From the NCBI RefSeq assembly GCF_000018685.1, contig NC_010001.1, positions 2,186,001 through 2,250,000 of the forward strand: a stretch of DNA of 64,000 nt, given 5' to 3'. This DNA is from Lachnoclostridium phytofermentans ISDg (lineage in GTDB: Bacteria > Bacillota > Clostridia > Lachnospirales > Lachnospiraceae). The translations under genes were made by a program, and so were the position numbers. Of this stretch, positions 26,778 through 35,793 are shown in pieces. How positions within the stretch are numbered: the stretch's first letter is position 1; each line of letters begins with the position of its first letter. Below the pieces are notes generated by a model. That model did not search any database. It saw only the letters and a program-made list of their open reading frames with translations, and had not been told where the DNA came from.

Positions 26778-27029
26778 ACTAACTGATTATATATGTCCTT
26801 AAATATTACCAGGTATATGGGCATCTTAATGTATAATCAAGACATCGTCGAAAGAAAAAAAATTACGAACTTATTGACCAGTTTCTTCCGCTTGCCTAGA
26901 ATATAATTACTGGTTGAAATACATCTTTTTTATATTTTTATACTTCCTCCATTGAGTGCGAACATAGTTGATTATTGAAGAATAGTATATTATGTACACC
27001 AATTTAGAAGCTATATATAGGAGGAATAT

Positions 27030-27542
27030 ATGAGTTACACTAATCCATATGGTCAGCCGCAAGGAATTGCGTCTCTTGATACGAATAAATTAAGGGAGAT
27101 ATTAATAGGTGAAATTGATGCGATAAACGGTTATGAAAATCACATTGCAAATTCAAATATGGAAGACATCAATGCTGCTTGGAGAAGCATCGTGGGAGAT
27201 GAAAAAAAACACTATGGTATGATTCTTACTTTGATTCGCAAATATGACCCTGCACAATTTCAAGCATACACAGATCATATTGGTGATAAATTAGGCCCTA
27301 AATCACCGATTCAAACATATACGCCAAACTACGATAAGCAGATTATCTTAAATAATGTAAGAGAAGACGTAAAAGGCGAACTTGAAGCGGTTATCCTATA
27401 TGAACAGCATTTAGATGAAATCCCCTATAGTGATGTCAAGTATGCATTATATTCAATAATTAATGAAGAAAAGGGGCATGCCGAGCACTTAACACAGCTG
27501 TTATTAAAATATGATATACAAAAATATAACGGACTGGAATAA
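27030..27542 (+). CDS. Rubrerythrin-like ferritin-fold diiron protein
   Basis: 170 residues, mostly helical, with the paired diiron motifs of the rubrerythrin/ferritin-like superfamily: E-IDAI and DEKKHYG in the first half, GELEAVILYEQH and NEEKGHAEHL in the second. No rubredoxin (CXXC) domain. Similar proteins occur in spore coats and in peroxide defence of anaerobes. ATG with AGGAGG. Stands alone, about 250 bases from its neighbours. Confidence 0.8.
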   Translation: MSYTNPYGQPQGIASLDTNKLREILIGEIDAINGYENHIANSNMEDINAAWRSIVGDEKKHYGMILTLIRKYDPAQFQAYTDHIGDKLGPKSPIQTYTPNYDKQIILNNVREDVKGELEAVILYEQHLDEIPYSDVKYALYSIINEEKGHAEHLTQLLLKYDIQKYNGLE

Positions 27543-27799
27543 AAATATTTATCTAGTGAAATCTGAATGCTGTATATCAAGTAGTAAGTATAGAAAGAAG
27601 ATTAAATGAGAGGAAGGGGAGGCTTGTAATAGCAATTCCTTTCCTTTTATAGTTATATATGATAAACTTTTTAATATGGTTTTTCATCGGACAAGTTGTG
27701 CATCGATTACCAAGAAATAACTAATAAAAAAGAATGGAAGTAATATTTTCACTTGTTAAGCTATAGAGATGAGAAAATAAATGAAAAGAGGACAAAATA

Positions 27800-28297
27800 G
27801 TGGAAAAAGAAACTGCTAATAAATGTTGTTGTGGAAGTTCAATGCAATCTTCTTGCCAGACACAAAATAATAATTTGTGTTCTGTATGTGGAAAGCAGGG
27901 CACACTTGTAAAAAATTTTACAGTAAAGCATATGGTACTTGACGAGTTAATGGAGCAAGTCGGTGATAATGATTATTTTTTATGCATGGACGAAGAATGT
28001 AGTATTACTTATTATGATACACAAGCTAATATCAATTTTAATAAACAACAAGTAAAAGTACCAATATGGTTTAAAGCAGACGCTAATCCTAAGTATGTTT
28101 GTTACTGCAGTAAAGTAACAGAGGAACAAGTAATAGATGCTGTTTTAAAAGACGGCGCCGAAAATATGGAAGATGTCTTAAAAATCACCGGAGCAATGAA
28201 AAATTCACAATGTCAGAAAAACAATCCATTGGGAAAGTGTTGCCATCAGATTATACAGGATGCTATAGATAAAGGACTAGCTATGAAAAATGATTAA
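27800..28297 (+). CDS. CopZ-like [2Fe-2S]/Cys-rich protein
   Basis: 165 residues. The N-terminal part is cysteine-rich (CCCGSS, SVCGKQG, then a CMDEEC pair around residues 72-77), resembling the zinc/[2Fe-2S] N-terminal domain of CopZ proteins such as that of Archaeoglobus. The C-terminal part (from about residue 104: YVCYCSKVTEEQVIDAV ... CQ-NNPLGKCC) is a BFD-like [2Fe-2S] module. The usual heavy-metal-associated domain of CopZ is absent. Start GTG 27800 with AGAGGA upstream. Perhaps metal sensing or redox; function not established. Confidence 0.72.
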   Translation: MEKETANKCCCGSSMQSSCQTQNNNLCSVCGKQGTLVKNFTVKHMVLDELMEQVGDNDYFLCMDEECSITYYDTQANINFNKQQVKVPIWFKADANPKYVCYCSKVTEEQVIDAVLKDGAENMEDVLKITGAMKNSQCQKNNPLGKCCHQIIQDAIDKGLAMKND

Positions 28298-28372
28298 TTC
28301 TAATGTTAAATAGTTTATGTTATTACAGGATATCGAGAAGTAATACAATACATACTTCTTATCTGTTTTAGG

Positions 28373-28411
28373 AAAATTAGCACCATCCGTTAGACGGATG
28401 GTGCTAATTTT
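28373..28411. terminator. Bidirectional terminator
   Basis: Seventeen-bp perfect stem: AAAATTAGCACCATCCG (28373-28389) and its complement (28395-28411) around TTAGA. A/T flanks serve both convergent genes (CopZ-like and chitinase). Confidence 0.9.
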
Positions 28412-28442
28412 ATGGCGCCATGTATGGTGCATAGCTTACTGA

Positions 28443-30098
28443 TTACGGAAGAGTCTTTAATTTTGCACCAACTGTATTGGAAAAATCATAATTATTGCTG
28501 GCATCCCAATTGATGGACCAGGTCATTGCACCACGTAGTGTAGGGTATGTCTTAGGTGGTTTATAAGAACCACCGTTGGTACCTTTTGTAAGGCAATCAA
28601 GAGCTGCATTTACAACACTTGGTGCAACATAGCCGCTACCAGCTCCCTTTGTGGAAGCAGGCAATCCAAGACCAACCTGATCGGGACGTAGTCCATTTTC
28701 TAGTTGAATAGCTGCCAAAGCAGTTATGAAATCCACAGAGCCTTGGGAGTATACCTTGCCATCCTGACCTAACATACTACCGGAGTTATAGTACTGAGTA
28801 TTCACAACAGTTAAAATATCCTTGATATTCAATGCTACCTGGAAATAACCTGAGTTTACAGACTGCATGTCAAGAGTCTGAGGGGCCATTGTAATAATTA
28901 GTCCAGAACCAGCTTTTGTGGATAGTTGGCGTAATGCAGAAGTCATGTAGGTTGCATTGATTCCGTTTTCTAAGTCAATATCTACACCGTCAAATCCGTA
29001 TTTTACCATGAGTGCATATACACTGTTAGCAAAATTAGTAGCTGAGGTCGTATTATTTACACTTACAGTACCGGTTTCACCACCTACAGAAATGATTACC
29101 TTCTGGCCCTTTGCCTTAGCTGCTGCTATGTCATTGATAAATTGCTGTTCGGTATAGCCGCCTAACTTAGAAGCAAGATTAGAATCCAGTTTAAAAGTAA
29201 CTTCACCGGCAGTGGTTGTTGCTTCAGCAAAAGCTATTGCAATTATATTGTAGCTTTGTGGAACATCACTGATTTTTAAACACTTAGCGCCGTTATCAAA
29301 ATTCTGCCAGTAACCAGTCAGGATGTGAGTAGGAAGACCTGTTTGGTTCTTTGATATTGTATATGTTGCACTTGCGACAGCGGAATCTTTCAGATTGGAA
29401 GCTGTTGCATAGGTTTTAATTGTAGTAGTTGCTGTAACTGCTATCGCACCGGTATATACCTTTGAAGTTGATACAGGAGTGGTGCCATCTGTAGTATATC
29501 GAATTGTTGCATTACTTGTTGCACAGGTAAGGACAACATCAATGTTTCCATAATAGGTTCCTTCCGCTACAGAAAATACAGGAGTTGCTACAGTATCGTT
29601 TTTATTTATGGTATAAGTGGAAGTAGCTGTTTGAGAATCATTCATGCCAGAGAGGAAAGCCTTTGCTTTTACTGTGGTTGTGGATGCAACCAAGATAGCT
29701 CCGCTATAGACAGTAGAAGAAGAGGTAGGCTCACTGCCATTCAAGGTATAGCGGATAGTACTACCGGAAGTCGAACAGGTAATTGTTACGCTTTGCGAGG
29801 CAGTATAGGTTCCACCCGCCGGGTTAAATGCAGGTGTAGCTACGGTTTGCGTAGTCCCACCGCTATATAATGACCATAGTGCAGGAACTACTGGAGGTTC
29901 CCAACCTGTAAGTGCTGTGTGTGATTGGATACATTGGTAGTTGTTGTTTCCATAGGATACAATATCACCAGCTTTATATGCAGTACCTGCTTGCCAGGTT
30001 GGATAAGCTGCCTTAACGACTGCATTGGATGATAGGGTAAATACCATAACAAACACTAATATGATGGCGATTGCTTTTAATGATTTTATTCTATTCAT
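28443..30098 (-). CDS. Secreted GH18 chitinase, CBM-first architecture
   Basis: 551 residues. Signal peptide (1-30), CBM5/12 chitin-binding module (33-79, [17 protein letters not shown] and the GWEPP...ALW end), two chitobiase/hexosaminidase C-terminal-type repeats (about 84-165 and 170-250), then the GH18 barrel (257-551). Catalytic motif DGVDIDLE: Asp370, Asp373, Asp375 and acid Glu377; SVGG at 337-340. Hydrolyses chitin by substrate-assisted, retaining catalysis outside the cell. Adjacent to a second GH18 gene on the same strand, with related accessory modules in a different order. Confidence 0.93.
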   Translation of the reverse strand: MNRIKSLKAIAIILVFVMVFTLSSNAVVKAAYPTWQAGTAYKAGDIVSYGNNNYQCIQSHTALTGWEPPVVPALWSLYSGGTTQTVATPAFNPAGGTYTASQSVTITCSTSGSTIRYTLNGSEPTSSSTVYSGAILVASTTTVKAKAFLSGMNDSQTATSTYTINKNDTVATPVFSVAEGTYYGNIDVVLTCATSNATIRYTTDGTTPVSTSKVYTGAIAVTATTTIKTYATASNLKDSAVASATYTISKNQTGLPTHILTGYWQNFDNGAKCLKISDVPQSYNIIAIAFAEATTTAGEVTFKLDSNLASKLGGYTEQQFINDIAAAKAKGQKVIISVGGETGTVSVNNTTSATNFANSVYALMVKYGFDGVDIDLENGINATYMTSALRQLSTKAGSGLIITMAPQTLDMQSVNSGYFQVALNIKDILTVVNTQYYNSGSMLGQDGKVYSQGSVDFITALAAIQLENGLRPDQVGLGLPASTKGAGSGYVAPSVVNAALDCLTKGTNGGSYKPPKTYPTLRGAMTWSINWDASNNYDFSNTVGAKLKTLP

Positions 30099-30127
30099 AT
30101 AAATCCTCCATTCTGTTGCAATACTGC

Positions 30128-30200
30128 GAATTTGGGCGATAGCACAAATTCATGTTACACTACTATCTCTTTCTAAGGAAGCTGCCTTAATTAGGCAGCT
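30128..30200 (-). repeat. Hairpin cluster between chitinase genes (dispersed element copy 3)
   Basis: GAATTTG (30128-30134) pairs with CAAATTC (30145-30151); AGCTGCCT (30180-30187) pairs with AGGCAGCT (30193-30200). The second stem lies about 130 bases past the stop of the upstream chitinase gene and may terminate or attenuate its transcript. Layout resembles the clusters at 10075 and 17634. Confidence 0.55.
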
Positions 30201-30330
30201 CCGCCTTGATTATACTTACTTTAATAACAATGCCTTTTCATATCTTACAACTTTGGGTGCAAGTATCATATGTGCACATTGAATTGGAAGGTAATTCAAT
30301 ATGTCAACAGGATTTGTTTCTCGCAACTCG

Positions 30331-32289
30331 CTATTGTACTAAACCCCACAATGCTGGTACCACATCAGGGGTCCAGCCAGCCAAAGCTGTATGTGGCTGG
30401 ATACATTTATAGGTCTTTCCGCTATAGGTTACCAGATCACCTGCTTTATAAGCTGTTCCAATTGTCCAAGCAGTTATTTGTGTAGAGCTGATTGTATAGG
30501 TTTGTGTGACCGTAGAGGAGCTAGTCATACCGGTCATAAATGCCTTAGCCTTTATGGTTGTAGTGGAACTTACCGTAATAGGAGAAGAGTATAAAGCAGA
30601 GGTAGCTGTAGGTTCCGTACCATCTGTAGTATAACGAATTTCCGCTCCTTGGGTTGCACAGGTAATGGTTACCGTCTGAGCACTTGAATAAGTTCCTCCC
30701 GCTGGGCTAAATACCGGTGTTGCTACTGTCTGGGTATTACCTATTGTATAAACAACCGTTGTTGTTAACGAGCTGTTCATACCACTCTTAAATGCTTTTG
30801 CTTTTAAGGTTGTTGTAGTATTTACTGTAAGAGCAGAAGAGTAAAGAGCAGAAGAAGCCGTAGGTTCGGTACCGTCTTTAGTATAACGAATTTCAGCTCC
30901 GGAAGTTGCACAGGTAATAGTCACTGTCTGAGCATTAGTGTAAGTACCACCTGCCGGACTAAATACTGGTGTTGCTACTGTCTGTGTTGTACTACCAATT
31001 AATTTCTGGAAAGCAAGTGTTGTTAATTCAAAATTACTGGTATCCCCTGAGATTTCCCATACAATTAAACCGCCATATCCGTTACTGTTAATATAATCAC
31101 ATCTTGCACTTAAGGAAGTGGTATCTTCATAGCTAAGTACAATTCCCTGAGATGCGTTATATAACCAAGGCGTCTTTGCATAGGTGTCGTCGCGATATTT
31201 CACAAATCCATTTTGGTTCTCCATGGTCTTTAAGGTGAAATAAGGATATTGCCCACCTGGTGATTGTGGATTATCCCAGGTACCGGTTGCTGCTCCAGTT
31301 GCATTTGCATACATCCCGTTGACTCCACCAGTAACACCTTTCCATCCTCTGGAATAATAAGGGGAACCTACCAACAGTTTCTCGGCAGGAATCTTATATA
31401 CCTGCTGTAAGGTCTTCATAGCGGAGTCCGTATTATACCTGTTCTTAATGTCAACAGGTGAAGTAGGACAAGGGTCATTAGGATTTGCATAGAGTGGAGA
31501 CTGATGATTTGTTGTATTTTCCCATGCCCCGTGCATATCGTAGGTCATAACATTTATGAAGTCCAGATACTGGGCATAGATATCTGGTTCCTGCAGGGCA
31601 AGCTTGTCATAACCGGAAGGAGCAGCTATCGTTAACAACTTACCGTTTAAGCCATTGTTATTATATGCCTGACGTATTTCACGTAGTAAAGAGGTGAAAT
31701 TCTGCTTATCCTCCGGTCCTCCTGGGCAGCCTCTGTCATAGGAATCGTTAGGATCTGGTGCCCTATTAATGCCAGGATATTCCCAATCAAGATCAACGCC
31801 ATCGATAAACGGATATTTTCTCAGAAGATCAATAACACTCTGGATAAAAACCGCTCTGGTGGAAGTAGTAGCAGCCATTGCATGGAAATTTTGACCTCTT
31901 GTCCAACCACCAACGGATACGATTACTTTTACATTCGGATAGAGATTCTTATAATATTTATACTCTCCGAAATGTCCTCTTAATTGATTAGTATCCCACC
32001 CTTCGGAATGATCCATCATCTTATCAAAGTCAGCGAAGGAATCTGTTGATGCCAGTTTAAAGGAAGAATCTACCTCAAAAAAGGCATGGTTTATTACTGT
32101 AACCTTGTCCCATGGAATCATACCAACGGTCATAGTGCGATGGGCACTATTATAGATTCCCCAGTTCGGGAAGTAAGCAACGATGTTCTTTCCTGTAGCA
32201 GCCTTTACAATACCTGTACCGGCAGGTATCATTGTTATTAGCAATGCTAATGACAATATTACCCCTATAATCTTTTTAAAACGTTTCAT
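30331..32289 (-). CDS. Secreted GH18 chitinase, catalytic domain first
   Basis: 652 residues. Signal peptide (1-30), GH18 barrel (33-435) with SVGGWT (125-130) and DGVDLDWE giving Asp163, Asp166, Asp168 and catalytic Glu170, then two chitobiase/hexosaminidase C-terminal-type repeats (about 438-517 and 519-600) and a C-terminal CBM5/12 (605-652). The DLDWEYPG form and inserted domain suggest a ChiA/subfamily A-type enzyme, often processive, complementary to the DIDLEN type next door. ATG with AAAGGGG upstream. The long 5' region carries a possible leader peptide (32330-32371). Confidence 0.94.
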   Translation of the reverse strand: MKRFKKIIGVILSLALLITMIPAGTGIVKAATGKNIVAYFPNWGIYNSAHRTMTVGMIPWDKVTVINHAFFEVDSSFKLASTDSFADFDKMMDHSEGWDTNQLRGHFGEYKYYKNLYPNVKVIVSVGGWTRGQNFHAMAATTSTRAVFIQSVIDLLRKYPFIDGVDLDWEYPGINRAPDPNDSYDRGCPGGPEDKQNFTSLLREIRQAYNNNGLNGKLLTIAAPSGYDKLALQEPDIYAQYLDFINVMTYDMHGAWENTTNHQSPLYANPNDPCPTSPVDIKNRYNTDSAMKTLQQVYKIPAEKLLVGSPYYSRGWKGVTGGVNGMYANATGAATGTWDNPQSPGGQYPYFTLKTMENQNGFVKYRDDTYAKTPWLYNASQGIVLSYEDTTSLSARCDYINSNGYGGLIVWEISGDTSNFELTTLAFQKLIGSTTQTVATPVFSPAGGTYTNAQTVTITCATSGAEIRYTKDGTEPTASSALYSSALTVNTTTTLKAKAFKSGMNSSLTTTVVYTIGNTQTVATPVFSPAGGTYSSAQTVTITCATQGAEIRYTTDGTEPTATSALYSSPITVSSTTTIKAKAFMTGMTSSSTVTQTYTISSTQITAWTIGTAYKAGDLVTYSGKTYKCIQPHTALAGWTPDVVPALWGLVQ

Positions 32290-32329
32290 AATAATTCCCC
32301 TTTCTTCTTATTTATACTCATCATGGCAG

Positions 32330-32371
32330 TTAAGCTTCCCGATAATTCCTGATAAAAAAACTCAGGTCCAT
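32330..32371 (-). CDS. Possible 13-residue leader peptide of the chitinase transcript
   Basis: ATG at 32371 is preceded by a very strong AAAGGAGGGG; it encodes MDLSFFIRNYREA and stops at 32330. The stop lies in a TGGCAGTT arm (32324-32331 on the plus strand) that can pair with AACTGCCA at 32409-32416, upstream of the leader. The arrangement suggests translational regulation of the chitinase, but the stem is short and it could be coincidental. Confidence 0.35.
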   Translation of the reverse strand: MDLSFFIRNYREA

Positions 32372-33385
32372 CCACCCCTCCTTTCCTAATCGAATATTGG
32401 ACGCTATAAACTGCCAGGTAAGCCGATATAAATGCTGTCCGCCTTAATTGTCATTTCTCAGAATAAAATGAAAGCCGTCTCATTATAACAACGGTTCAAG
32501 CAGAAAAATCTAGTCAGAAATCAGCATATTAATATCCTAATAACGCACTTTTTTCAATAAGAGTCTTTTGGGAAAATAATATTCATTATGAAATTATATA
32601 GTTATTTTGTCTTGAATTTAAATTGAATGCAAATAGAGTATTTACGAGCAGTAATTAAGAAAACCTGCAGCTAAGTAATCTATAATAATTAACCATCTAT
32701 CCTTTTCATTAGAGTCTTTCGATACACATATTCTCTCTTTAGGATTTGTCTTTTACAAGGCTAAGAAATATAAAAGTCGCTGCCGATCATAGAAGTATCA
32801 CATCTACAAAAATATTTTTGATTTGAGTATATTATAGTACGCATCTATTAAAAAGTAATTGTTTAAAATTGTTATTTATGGACAATACTTGGTAAAAATT
32901 TACAGATGTGAATTTTAGGTGATTAATTCGTACTAATTTTGAAAAATCCACAAGAGCAAATGAGATATAAGTAATAAATCAATAGGAACTAATTTATCTC
33001 GGTATTTAGATGATAATAATAGTCGAAAAATGAAAATATAAGAAACTTCATTAAAAATATATATTGAAGATTTTTCTGAAGCTATATCCACGAATTGTAT
33101 TGACTTATGAAGCATAGTTGTATATTTTAGATTTACAGTTAATTTACATATTGAGTTAATATATTGTCAATGCATATAAAACACCTACATAGGTATAACG
33201 TATATGAAACATTGATATATAAGGGAAGATAAGAGTTTAATTTTAATTATATGGGAGATTATTATGGAGAAAGAATGTTATTACTAATTCGGTTATAAGA
33301 TTTTGAAATATATTAAATTTGGTTATTCATTTTGAAGTATTTTAATTCAATTATTAAATTTTAGAAAAGTATAAGGAGACCCAAT
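32372..33385. other. Long AT-rich intergenic region
   Basis: About 1 kb between divergent genes. No ORF with a good ribosome binding site except very short ones (such as seven codons from 33264). It must contain the promoters of the chitinase gene (minus) and the UvrA-like gene (plus). No riboswitch recognised. Confidence 0.5.
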
Positions 33386-35623
33386 ATGGAACATGAATAT
33401 ATTGAGATAGTAGGTGCACGAGCAAATAACTTAAAGAATGTTAGTTTAAAAATTCCAAAAAAGAAGATCACAATTTTTACTGGAGTCTCAGGTTCAGGAA
33501 AATCATCGATAGTATTTGAAACAATAGCTCAGGAAGCTGGTCGGCAATTGAATGAAACCTTTAGCAAATTCGTTCAAGGTTTTTTACCTAAGTATGGTCA
33601 TCCGGATGTTGATGCAATTGAAAATCTATCGTTAGCGATTATTGTTGATCAAAAGAGGATAGGTGGAAACTCACGTTCCACACTCGGTACAATTACGGAT
33701 ATTAATCCATTACTTAGGTTACTGTTTTCAAGAATTGGACAGCCGCATATAGGCCCATCCTCTTATTTTTCTTTTAATGATCCAAATGGAATGTGTAAGA
33801 CTTGTGAAGGTATTGGAAAGATTGTTACGCTAGATCTTGATAAAGCGCTAGATAAAGAAAAATCGTTAAATGAAGGAGCGATTTTGTTACCGGGTTATAA
33901 ACCTGGATCATGGCAGTGGAAGATGTATGCTTCAACTGGATTTTTTGATTGTGATAAAAAAATAAAGGATTATTCAGAAGAGGAATATGAGAAACTTGTT
34001 TATTGTAAACCTGTAAAAATCAATTCGTCCATCATGGAAGGAATAAATACCACCTATGCAGGACTTGTAGAGAAATTTATAATGCAGAACATCAAAACAG
34101 AGTTTGAAAAATCGGAGGCATCACAGAAGAAAATTGCTCCATATACAATGGAAGAGCAGTGCCATGATTGCGGTGGTAAACGATACAATGAACGTACTTT
34201 ATCTTCGAAAATTATGGGATATACCATTTCAGATTTTACAGCTATGCAGGTGGATGAACTTCTGGAAGTAATTCAAAAAATTGATGACAATAAAATAATA
34301 CCTATTATTAGGAATTTGACGGAGCGATTGAATGATTTAATTCAAATAGGGCTAGATTATGTAAGCCTCGATAGAGAAACCTCTACCTTATCCGGAGGCG
34401 AATCACAACGTGTAAAAATGGTCAAGCACCTTACAAGTAGCTTGACGGATGCAATTTATATTTTTGATGAACCAAGCATTGGATTACACCCAAGAGATGT
34501 TCACAGGCTTAATGAACTGCTGGTAAAACTTAGGGATAAAGGCAATACAGTGATTGTGGTTGAACATGACCCTGATGTGATAAAAGTCGCCGATTATATC
34601 GTTGATGTTGGTCCGAAAGCTGGTGTAAACGGCGGTAGAATCATGTTTGAGGGTAGCTATAGTGACCTTTTGAATGCTAAAACACTTACAGCAGAATATA
34701 TCGGAAGGAGTCTACCGATTAAGAGTAAGCCAAGGACAAGCAAGGAATTCTTCGAAACGAAAAAGAGTAGTTTACACAATTTAAAAAATGTTAGTTTAAG
34801 AATACCGAAAGGTATCTTCACTGTGGTTACAGGGGTTGCTGGTTCTGGTAAGTCTACGCTTGTTAATGGTGTATTTGCGAAGGAATATAAAGATGCCATT
34901 ATTATCGACCAGTCCGCAGTTAGCGCAAATTTACGTTCCAATCCAGCAACCTTTACCGGAGTAATGGATCATATACGTAAATTATTTGCCGATGAAAATA
35001 AGGTAAGCGCTGGATTATTCAGTTATAATTCGGAGGGCGCATGTGAGGCTTGTAAAGGCCGAGGTTTTATAGAAACAGATCTTTCTTTTATGGATTCCGT
35101 GGAAACTATCTGTGAAGAGTGCGGTGGCAAACGATTTAAGCAAGATGTTTTGGAGTACAAGTATAATGCCAAGTCTATTGTTGAAGTTCTTGATATGACA
35201 GTAGCAGAAGCGGTTGACTTTTTTACACAAAAGGAAATAATAAATAAGTTAAAGTATATAGTCGATGTTGGCTTGCATTATATGACGCTGGGGCAGCCGT
35301 TAGACACCCTTTCCGGTGGTGAGTGCCAACGTTTAAAGCTTGCCAAGGAATTAAGTAAAAAGGGTAATATTTATATCATGGATGAACCTACAACTGGTTT
35401 GCATATGTCCGATATTACCAGCATTTTGAACCTAATTGATCATCTTGTTGACAAAGGTAATACCGTTATTGTTATAGAACACAACCTCGATGTAATTCGT
35501 AATGCTGACTGGATTATAGATGTAGGCGTTGAAGGTGGCAGTAAAGGTGGGCAAATCCTTTATGAAGGAATACCTGGTAACCTTATAAACTGCAAGGACT
35601 CTATCACTGCAAAATACTTGTAA
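33386..35623 (+). CDS. UvrA-like ABC protein (UvrA2/drug-resistance type)
   Basis: 745 residues, about 200 shorter than housekeeping UvrA, as expected for UvrA2/DrrC-type paralogues. Two ABC modules: Walker A GVSGSGKSS near 35 and GVAGSGKST near 490, signature LSGGESQR near 340 and LSGGECQR near 640, each with Walker B (IFDEPS, IMDEPT). CXXC zinc pairs occur in both halves (CKTCEGIG, CHDCGGKR, CEACKGRG, CEECGGKR). The UvrB-binding domain region is reduced. Such proteins give tolerance to DNA-binding drugs in producers or neighbours. No uvrB or uvrC nearby. ATG with AAGGAG upstream. Confidence 0.85.
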   Translation: MEHEYIEIVGARANNLKNVSLKIPKKKITIFTGVSGSGKSSIVFETIAQEAGRQLNETFSKFVQGFLPKYGHPDVDAIENLSLAIIVDQKRIGGNSRSTLGTITDINPLLRLLFSRIGQPHIGPSSYFSFNDPNGMCKTCEGIGKIVTLDLDKALDKEKSLNEGAILLPGYKPGSWQWKMYASTGFFDCDKKIKDYSEEEYEKLVYCKPVKINSSIMEGINTTYAGLVEKFIMQNIKTEFEKSEASQKKIAPYTMEEQCHDCGGKRYNERTLSSKIMGYTISDFTAMQVDELLEVIQKIDDNKIIPIIRNLTERLNDLIQIGLDYVSLDRETSTLSGGESQRVKMVKHLTSSLTDAIYIFDEPSIGLHPRDVHRLNELLVKLRDKGNTVIVVEHDPDVIKVADYIVDVGPKAGVNGGRIMFEGSYSDLLNAKTLTAEYIGRSLPIKSKPRTSKEFFETKKSSLHNLKNVSLRIPKGIFTVVTGVAGSGKSTLVNGVFAKEYKDAIIIDQSAVSANLRSNPATFTGVMDHIRKLFADENKVSAGLFSYNSEGACEACKGRGFIETDLSFMDSVETICEECGGKRFKQDVLEYKYNAKSIVEVLDMTVAEAVDFFTQKEIINKLKYIVDVGLHYMTLGQPLDTLSGGECQRLKLAKELSKKGNIYIMDEPTTGLHMSDITSILNLIDHLVDKGNTVIVIEHNLDVIRNADWIIDVGVEGGSKGGQILYEGIPGNLINCKDSITAKYL

Positions 35624-35725
35624 ATGAGTGTAGAAAATTCAATAAAATAAGTTCCATCGTCTAACTAGTAGCTAAAAACTTATTATACGAGGAATATACT
35701 CTGTGGTAGAAAAACGAAACCAAAC

Positions 35726-35777
35726 ATTAAATGGAGTGGAGCAATGAACGTATATTCATTGCTCCACTCCATTTAAT
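35726..35777. terminator. Perfect 23-bp hairpin, bidirectional terminator
   Basis: Arms 35726-35748 and 35755-35777 are exact complements around a six-base loop; core GGAGTGGAGCAATGAA. Lies between the convergent UvrA-like gene and the broken ATPase. Confidence 0.85.
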
Positions 35778-35793
35778 ATAAGCACTTAATAAT

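Noticed and set aside
32400..32480. c-di-GMP or other riboswitch upstream of the chitinase
   Set aside because: I compared with the remembered GEMM-I core and found no match in the conserved loops.
33189..33203. ATAGGTATAACGTAT, a third sequence similar to the LysR box
   Set aside because: Only 12 of 15 positions match and the arms no longer form a good palindrome; it lies before the UvrA-like gene, unrelated to sulfur genes. In such AT-rich DNA a chance match is likely.
33251..33298. Leader peptide before the UvrA-like gene
   Set aside because: Two overlapping tiny ORFs (33251 and 33264) exist, one with a moderate GGGAGA, but no alternative hairpins touch the real ribosome binding site.
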